Positions 59,107-64,000 of a stretch of DNA of 64,000 nt are shown here, one piece after another. The stretch spans positions 62,001 through 126,000 of the forward strand of contig NZ_JAFBFA010000002.1 of the NCBI RefSeq assembly GCF_016909015.1, given 5' to 3'. How positions within the stretch are numbered: the first letter of the stretch is position 1; each line of letters starts with the position of its first letter. Made by a program: the position numbers and the translations under genes. The DNA is from Gracilibacillus alcaliphilus. Its GTDB lineage: Bacteria > Bacillota > Bacilli > Bacillales > Amphibacillaceae. The notes below the pieces were generated by a model. It was not told the DNA's origin, did no database searches, and worked only from the letters and a program-made list of their open reading frames with translations.

Positions 59107-60540
59107 ATGTATTACATGAAAAAAGGAATAATTGCTTTTTGCTCTTTATTTCTGCTTTTACCTTTCTTATCAGCAGAAGCAACAGAGCAGAATGATGAAA
59201 AAATGTATTATATCCTTGTCGATCGTTTTAATAATGGAGACAGTAGCAATGATATCGATATAAATATTGAAGATCCTCAAGCTTATCATGGCGGGGATTT
59301 ACAAGGGATTATCAAAAAGTTAGATCACTTTCAGGATATGGGGATTACTGTTATAAACTTAAGTCCAGTTATGGAGGCCGGCTCATACCATGGTTTTGAT
59401 GTGGTGGAACCGCAAAATGTAAATCCGCACTTTGGAGATGTGGCGGTATTGCAACAGTTGGTGTCTGAAGCACATGAAAAGGATATAAAGGTGATTTTAG
59501 ATTTTGTTCTAACACATGTAAGTGAAGAACATCCATGGAATAATGGGCAAATAAATTGGGTGGGAGCAGCAACAGAGAATCAACTTGGCGAGAGTTTGCC
59601 GACAGTAGATATGGAGAATCAGGATGTACAGGAGTACTTCTTAGAAACGGCTGTCTTTTGGATGCAGACCACCAATATCGATGGGTTTCACTTTTATATT
59701 AATGAACAAACACCAGATGATTTCATTAGTAACATGAATCAACGCCTTCAAACAGAAAAAGAAGACTTGATTATCCTTTATGATGGAGAACATGCAACAA
59801 ATGATAATGATATGAATACGTCCTTTCAAACAGAAGCGGTAGATATATTGAAGCAGCCTGGTCAATCAATTACCCCTCTATTAGAGCGAGATATAACTGG
59901 TATTCATTATATGGAGGGAGTAACCACGCCACGTTTTGCCTATGCTTCTTCACAGGCGGGTTTTAATCCGTTAACCAGATGGAAGTTAGCTACGACCTTG
60001 CTTTATACACTTCCTGGTACTTCTATGTTGTATCAAGGGGTAGAAGTACCAATGGATAATGGCGTTGCAGAACCAGATCATCGTATGGCAGAATTAAATA
60101 AAGAAGACGAAGAATTGATGGAACATATCGACCGTTTATCCAATTTTGCACAAGATTCGTCGGCTATGCAGCATGGTGATTTTGAAATAGTTGGAGAAAC
60201 AGACGCGATGACAGTGTTTAGGCGCTCTTCAGAGGACCAAACAATGTACGTAGCCATTAATAACGATACCGAGACAAAATCGATCTCTCTGTCTGGAATT
60301 GCAGATGATATGCAATTACGCGGGTTGCTAGAAGATGATATCGTCAGACAGCAAAGTGATGGGGAGTATCGAATTATTATGGACCGTGAAACAAGCAATA
60401 TCTTTATTCTAGAGGATAACAGCGGTATCAATTGGTTCTTTATTTCATTAATTGTTGTCATCTTTGGTGGTTTTGCTGGATTTATTGTAGCTGTGAACAG
60501 AAGGTATAAAAAAAGCCAAGCAGAAAATGGAAAATCTTAA
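59107..60540 (+). CDS. Catalytically degenerate GH13 (alpha-amylase-like) membrane protein
   Basis: 477 residues: signal peptide (cut near LSAEA), a GH13-like barrel, and a C-terminal membrane helix (about 447-468) with a basic tail. Barrel sequence is clear: MYYILVDRFNNGDSSNDI, AYHGGDLQGIIKKLDHFQDM, KVILDF, TTLLYTLPGTSMLYQGVEVP. Yet the catalytic regions are changed: region I reads DFVLTH (DxxxNH expected), region II IDGFHFYINEQ (nucleophile Asp and Arg of GxRLDxxxH missing), region III ILYDGEH, region IV YMEGVTTPRF (NHD missing). The frame is intact with promoter, AAAAGGGG and terminator, so it is a pseudoenzyme rather than a pseudogene; glycan binding is a guess. Confidence 0.88.
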   Translation: MYYMKKGIIAFCSLFLLLPFLSAEATEQNDEKMYYILVDRFNNGDSSNDIDINIEDPQAYHGGDLQGIIKKLDHFQDMGITVINLSPVMEAGSYHGFDVVEPQNVNPHFGDVAVLQQLVSEAHEKDIKVILDFVLTHVSEEHPWNNGQINWVGAATENQLGESLPTVDMENQDVQEYFLETAVFWMQTTNIDGFHFYINEQTPDDFISNMNQRLQTEKEDLIILYDGEHATNDNDMNTSFQTEAVDILKQPGQSITPLLERDITGIHYMEGVTTPRFAYASSQAGFNPLTRWKLATTLLYTLPGTSMLYQGVEVPMDNGVAEPDHRMAELNKEDEELMEHIDRLSNFAQDSSAMQHGDFEIVGETDAMTVFRRSSEDQTMYVAINNDTETKSISLSGIADDMQLRGLLEDDIVRQQSDGEYRIIMDRETSNIFILEDNSGINWFFISLIVVIFGGFAGFIVAVNRRYKKSQAENGKS

Positions 60541-60546
60541 CGACAC

Positions 60547-60586
60547 AAAAAACCAGATGACATCAAACGATGTACATCTGGTTTTT
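60547..60586 (+). terminator. Terminator of the amylase-like gene
   Basis: AAAAAACCAGATG (60547-60559) pairs with CATCTGGTTTTT (60575-60586). Confidence 0.87.
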
Positions 60587-60761
60587 ACTTGGTTGTCAGC
60601 TTCCGTACCCGAGTTTATAACCATCCGTATGCCCTTGCTAATCAGAGTCCAGTCTGACAAGTCTTTCTTCCTGTTATCTTTTTTCCTTCTTTCATAAAAA
60701 ATTCTATATGAAACAAATCAGTCATCTCATTCGTATTATCTAATAACAGGAGGTATGTTTT

Positions 60762-60962
60762 ATGAATAATCAAAGAAAGCAATGTCCAAATTGCAGCTCC
60801 ACCGAATTAGGGATAGGCAAACAAACAGGCTATGCCGTTGTCCAGCCAGAAAATAAGATGTCGTTTGGTTCGAATATTACCCATCTTATTTGCACGGAAT
60901 GCGGTTTAGTTATCGAAAGCTTTGTGAAAAAACCAGGGATATTTAAGGATACACTTTATTAA
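60762..60962 (+). CDS. Small zinc-ribbon protein
   Basis: A 66-residue protein with two Cys pairs, CPNC (residues 8-11) and CTEC (about 45-48), the spacing of a zinc ribbon. Similar proteins in Bacillaceae are often labelled transcription-initiation-factor-like on this feature alone. AGGAGG lies eight bases before ATG. Function unknown. Confidence 0.75.
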   Translation: MNNQRKQCPNCSSTELGIGKQTGYAVVQPENKMSFGSNITHLICTECGLVIESFVKKPGIFKDTLY

Positions 60963-60996
60963 AGGCAGGTTCATGTACGGGTGCATAGGATAAGTT

Positions 60997-61848
60997 TTAG
61001 TCGTTTAGGAAAAAGAGAGCAATCGTCCCGGGGCCTGCGTGTGCACCAATCACAGCTCCTACCATGCCAATTTTGATCTCTTTTACATCCCATTTCTCAC
61101 GAATCATTTGTGCAATATGCTCTGCCGTTTCCAAGGCATCACCATGACTAATCGCAATACGTTGATTCTCGAGATTAGCACCTCTTTCTTCCATAATCTC
61201 TATCATCCGTTTAAATACTTTCTTTGATCCGCGTATTTTCTCTAATGGAATTAATTTACCGTCTTCCATGTGTAAAAGCGGTTTTACCTTGAGCAGGGTA
61301 CCAACAAAAGCTGCAGTCTTACTTACACGGCCGCCACGGTATAAATATTCTAAATCATCTACTGTGAAGATATGTTCCATATGTTTGTAGTCATGCTGGG
61401 CTGCTTGCAGGATTTCCTCTGCACTTGCACCAGACTGTGCCAATTCAGCGGCATGTAGTACGACTAAGCCATAGCCAAGTGAAGCACATTTCGTATCTAA
61501 GACATGCAGTTCGAAATCAGGATAATCTTCTTTGACCTCTTGCTCCATTAGTTTGGCCCCTTGGTAGGTTCCAGAAAGAGCTGAGGAAAAGGCAAGGTAA
61601 ATGACTGGATTACCTGCAGCGGCATGCTTTTCAAAGATATCTTTAAATGCTTGTGGACTTACTTGAGCCGTTTTTGGTGAGGCACCGTCACGCATGGCAT
61701 CATAGATTTTTTTCGGTGAAATGGTTATCCCGTCCTGGTATTCCTCTTGGTTAAGCTGAACGGTTAGCGGCACCATTTCAATCCCATAGGTTTGATAATC
61801 CTCTGTCGAAAGGTCACACGCGGAATCTGCAATTATTTTTACTGTCAT
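60997..61848 (-). CDS. yitS: DegV-family fatty-acid-binding protein
   Basis: A 283-residue DegV protein, which presents fatty acid to the FakA kinase for incorporation into phospholipid (FakB role). N-terminal KIIADSACDLS, PKTAQVSPQAF, the lipid-site motif SSALSGTYQGA, YRGGRVSK and the C-terminal GAVIGAHAGPGTIALFF are typical. Tandem ATG codons follow GGAGG; the second (61848) has the better spacing. It lies beside yitT, as yitS does in B. subtilis, separated here by element B. Confidence 0.9.
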   Translation of the reverse strand: MTVKIIADSACDLSTEDYQTYGIEMVPLTVQLNQEEYQDGITISPKKIYDAMRDGASPKTAQVSPQAFKDIFEKHAAAGNPVIYLAFSSALSGTYQGAKLMEQEVKEDYPDFELHVLDTKCASLGYGLVVLHAAELAQSGASAEEILQAAQHDYKHMEHIFTVDDLEYLYRGGRVSKTAAFVGTLLKVKPLLHMEDGKLIPLEKIRGSKKVFKRMIEIMEERGANLENQRIAISHGDALETAEHIAQMIREKWDVKEIKIGMVGAVIGAHAGPGTIALFFLND

Positions 61849-61965
61849 CATTATTTCCTCCTTTTTCTTATCGAATAATAAAATGAGATTGTCATTAGGG
61901 AAGTATCTCCCGCTGATATTAAGTGAAGCTAGCAACCTCGTTACGAGTGGGCAGTACTGAGTTAA

Positions 61966-62463
61966 AGAGGTTGTTCAAAAAGTCCAATAAAAATGACGCA
62001 TCGAATTTCTGTGTTGGCAATAGAGGAACTTCTACTAAAATCACCCACAGCGTGTGGGTAACGCAGAAGTCAACACTTCCTGTGTAAGTCCGCTACTCAC
62101 GTATTAAAAGCATACGTTCCGTTCCTTGAAAAAGAAAACCACTTTTTCGGCGTGCAAGATCGTTTCCTTGAAAAAGAAGGTCACTTTTTCTGTGTGAAAG
62201 ACCATCTCCTTGAAAAAGAAGGTCGCTTTTTCTGCGTGCAAGATCGTTTGCTCAAAGGCTGCGCGGCTTGGAACTTTCGACGTACAGGACGTACTAGTGC
62301 AGGCGTTATGACAGGACGTCATGGGTTTAGCCTGCCGACGCACACGATGTGCTAGTATTGGTGTTGCAACAAATGGTTTCGGTGGGGCAAGTAACCGCAG
62401 TCCCAGGACGTTGCGAACTTAACCGATGATGATCCTTTTTATCGAACTTTTTGAACATGCACT
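61966..62463. repeat. Hairpin-array element, copy B (498 bp)
   Basis: Full-length copy with inverted ends (AGAGGTTGTTCAAAAAGTCC; complement ending TTTTTGAACATGCACT). Mini-hairpins: ACCCAC-AGCGT-GTGGGT (62043-62059), ACAC-TTCCT-GTGT (62073-62085), GTAC-AGGAC-GTAC (62282-62294), ATGAC-AGGAC-GTCAT (62308-62322, enclosed by GCAGGC/GCCTGC), GCAC-ACGAT-GTGC (62340-62352). A tandem repeat sits in the middle. It separates the DegV gene from yitT. Confidence 0.88.
62124..62249. repeat. Three 42-bp tandem repeats inside element B
   Basis: Units start at 62124, 62166 and 62208; each has CCTTGAAAAAGAA, a seven-base variable centre and CTTTTTC, so GAAAAAG/CTTTTTC forms a hairpin in every unit. The period of 42 keeps a frame open but there is no ribosome binding site. 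Confidence 0.85.
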
Positions 62464-62737
62464 CTAGGAGATTATTTCACAGGAGAACTGGTACTCATCC
62501 CTATTTTCTATATAATAAGTGTAAGTGTTATGTTTGTAAACGTCAAAAAATCGTCAAATACTTGAAAAAGGTAAACTTTTTTAAAATAGTGTAGGTTTGA
62601 CTAGAGCGGCATAAGAACATACTTATAAAGTCAGACTATTATCAGTGAGTTTTTTCCAGCTCGACTGACGGTTGAAAAAAATGATCAGCGTTCTTATCAC
62701 CTTGATGAACGACTAATGCAAAAAAGGAGGAAATCTT
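62464..62737. other. Leader region of yitT
   Basis: Contains TATAAT at 62511 without a good -35, and TTGACT near 62597 with a weak -10. No recognised riboswitch. Confidence 0.4.
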
Positions 62738-63586
62738 GTGTTTTTGATGGGAGCAAAACGAATTATCATCGTAATTATTGGAGCAGTACTAAATGCTATC
62801 GCCTTAAACTTCTTCTTGATCAGTGCCAATGTGTATGCAAGTGGTTTTACAGGGGCAGCACAAATCCTAACAACCGTGTTCCAAGATTATTTGGGAATTG
62901 GATTTGCCAGTACAGGACTTATTTTATTCATACTTAATATACCTGTCGCTATACTTGGATGGATAATGGTTGGGAAGGGTTTTACCATATACAGTATTCT
63001 GTCGGTATTAGCTACTTCTTTTTTCCTGGAAATATTCCCAGTTATCAGCGTGTCAAATGATATTATGCTAAATGCGGTATTTGGCGGTGTTATCGCAGGC
63101 TTAGGTGTCGGGATTACATTAAAATGGGGGGCTTCTACTGGGGGATCTGATATCATTGCGATGATCTTATCGAGAATGAAAGATAAACCAGTTGGCGGCT
63201 ATTTAATGATCATTAATGGAGTTATTATCGTAATTGCAGGAATCTTAAATGAGCCAGAGAATGCATTGTATACACTAATTGGTTTATATGTGACTACAAG
63301 GGTTATTGATGGTATTCATACCCGACATGAGAAAGTAACCGTAATGATTGTGACCAAGAAAGCAGACGAGCTTCAACAGGCTGTACACAATACAATGGTA
63401 CGTGGTATCACCATTTTGCCAGTGCAAGGAGCGTATACAAAAGAAGATAAACATATGTTGTATTTGGTCATTACTCGTTATGAACTATATGATTTGGAAC
63501 GGATTATACGTGAAGTTGATGAGCATGCCTTTGCCAATGTAATGGAAACAGCAAATGTGTATGGGTTTTTTAGAAGAAACGATTGA
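62738..63586 (+). CDS. yitT: YitT-family membrane protein
   Basis: A 282-residue protein: five to six membrane helices forming the YitT domain (AVLNAIALNFFLISANVYAS at about 16-35, TLKWGASTGGSDIIAMIL at about 128-145) followed by the cytoplasmic DUF2179 domain (VTVMIVTKKADELQQAV, RGITILPVQGAYT). Function unknown. GTG start with AAAGGAGGAAATC before it. It follows the DegV gene as in B. subtilis. Confidence 0.93.
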   Translation: MFLMGAKRIIIVIIGAVLNAIALNFFLISANVYASGFTGAAQILTTVFQDYLGIGFASTGLILFILNIPVAILGWIMVGKGFTIYSILSVLATSFFLEIFPVISVSNDIMLNAVFGGVIAGLGVGITLKWGASTGGSDIIAMILSRMKDKPVGGYLMIINGVIIVIAGILNEPENALYTLIGLYVTTRVIDGIHTRHEKVTVMIVTKKADELQQAVHNTMVRGITILPVQGAYTKEDKHMLYLVITRYELYDLERIIREVDEHAFANVMETANVYGFFRRND

Positions 63587-63651
63587 TAAACCTACTTATG
63601 AAAAAACGCAAATCTCTGTATGCCTCGTCCAAACAACCACTAACATAGAGA

Positions 63652-63696
63652 AAAGGGCTGTTGCACCATGTAGTTCCCATTGTGCAACAGCCCTTT
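63652..63696. terminator. Bidirectional terminator with conserved loop (second copy)
   Basis: AAAGGGCTGTTGCAC pairs with GTGCAACAGCCCTTT; the 39-bp core (63655-63693) has the loop GTAGTTCCCATT, nearly the same as in the msmX terminator at 5451-5489, while stem bases differ in a paired way. Confidence 0.88.
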
Positions 63697-63703
63697 GCAA
63701 TTT

Positions 63704-63967
63704 TTAATACCCGTGTTTTGTAATGATTTCTTCCACCTTGTTTGTCAGCTCGTCCCATTCGACATGGGGGAGTTTATTTACTGTGATAAAGTGCTGAAAG
63801 CCAAACACATTATCAACACCGTCAACGGTCATCAATTCATTCAATACGTCATGCTCACTGGTTTGTCCGGGCATCACAGAGATGCTGTTATTTCCTTCAA
63901 AGATCATTTTGTCACTAGTAAATTTCATGGCATTCGGATTAGGGGTAGGTTCTACATGAATGGTCAT
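63704..63967 (-). CDS. Nfu_N (NifU N-terminal scaffold-like) protein
   Basis: An 87-residue protein consisting of the Nfu/NifU N-terminal domain (PF08712 type): EPTPNPNAMKFTSDKMIF, VDGVDNVFGFQHFITVNK and the closing helix. It lacks the C-terminal CxxC domain that carries the iron-sulfur cluster in complete Nfu proteins, so its role in cluster transfer is uncertain. GGAGAGGAG before ATG. It converges on yitT across a shared terminator. Confidence 0.88.
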   Translation of the reverse strand: MTIHVEPTPNPNAMKFTSDKMIFEGNNSISVMPGQTSEHDVLNELMTVDGVDNVFGFQHFITVNKLPHVEWDELTNKVEEIITKHGY

Positions 63968-64000
63968 TAATTATTCTCCTCTCCAGTTCAATACTGCGTC

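Noticed and set aside
62124..62249. Possible CRISPR array
   Set aside because: The units are contiguous 42-bp tandem copies without unique spacers, and no cas genes are near.
62152..62355. Open frame encoding 14-residue repeats (FLEKEGHFFCV-type)
   Set aside because: It only reflects the 42-bp tandem repeats of element B, a multiple of three; there is no ribosome binding site and it crosses other hairpin modules.

Overview
The window is a chromosomal segment of a low-GC, endospore-forming Bacillaceae. The gene set closely follows the yhe-yha-ecs-hemEHY-yhf-lplJ-comK-yhj-addBA-gerP-yis-yit stretch of the Bacillus subtilis chromosome. Spore genes (yabG, an alpha/beta SASP, a YheC/YheD coat protein, gerPA-F, yhjD, asnO) show it sporulates; hemEHY and fumC indicate a respiratory metabolism. 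Gene content, AT-rich spacers and many small dispersed repeats suggest a halotolerant genus near Gracilibacillus, Virgibacillus or Oceanobacillus. That genus guess is inference. No tRNA, rRNA, prophage or CRISPR array was seen.

Layout. 1-5.2 kb: 3' part of yabG, a chemoreceptor, fumC and a SASP with a sigma-G-type promoter. 5.5-10.9 kb: msmX, a PucR-type regulator, a YheC/YheD-like gene, yheB and yheA. 11.2-25.3 kb: the ABC exporter yhaQP, the repair pair yhaON, then yhaM, prsA, yhaH and hit on the other strand, ecsAB and yhaA. 25.7-33.7 kb: bdbC with a thioredoxin-like partner, hmoB, pbpF and hemE-hemH-hemY. 33.8-37.2 kb: a coiled-coil protein, the YhfN-type M48 protease and lplJ. 37.2-39.8 kb: an orphan promoter-to-terminator unit (candidate sRNA), an intact IS110-family transposase with a long structured leader, and decayed sequence. 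39.8-50.6 kb: comK, yhjD, yhjE, an acetyltransferase and addBA. 50.6-56.1 kb: the gerP operon behind a near-perfect sigma-K promoter, a DUF418 protein, yisL and small membrane genes, one decayed. 56.7-64 kb: asnO, a glycoside hydrolase 13-like protein without its catalytic residues, a zinc-ribbon protein, a DegV protein, yitT and an Nfu_N protein.

Regulatory logic. Three LexA-type boxes lie at the promoters of yhaO-yhaN, yhjD and addB-addA, giving a local SOS theme; the addBA one is the least expected. A 14/15 match to the PerR box lies just downstream of a consensus promoter for hemE, linking haem synthesis to peroxide sensing.

The most unusual non-coding content is a family of dispersed elements (59 to 498 bp) with shared inverted ends. 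Their interiors are chains of mini-hairpins whose five-base loops are nearly constant while the arms vary in a paired way. One copy splits hemE from hemH, another is reduced to its ends and forms the terminator of pbpF, and a third carries a 3 x 42-bp tandem hairpin insert. Other points worth following are the pseudo-amylase, the changed Walker A motif of AddB, the candidate sRNA beside lplJ, and the possible bridge RNA of the IS110 element.
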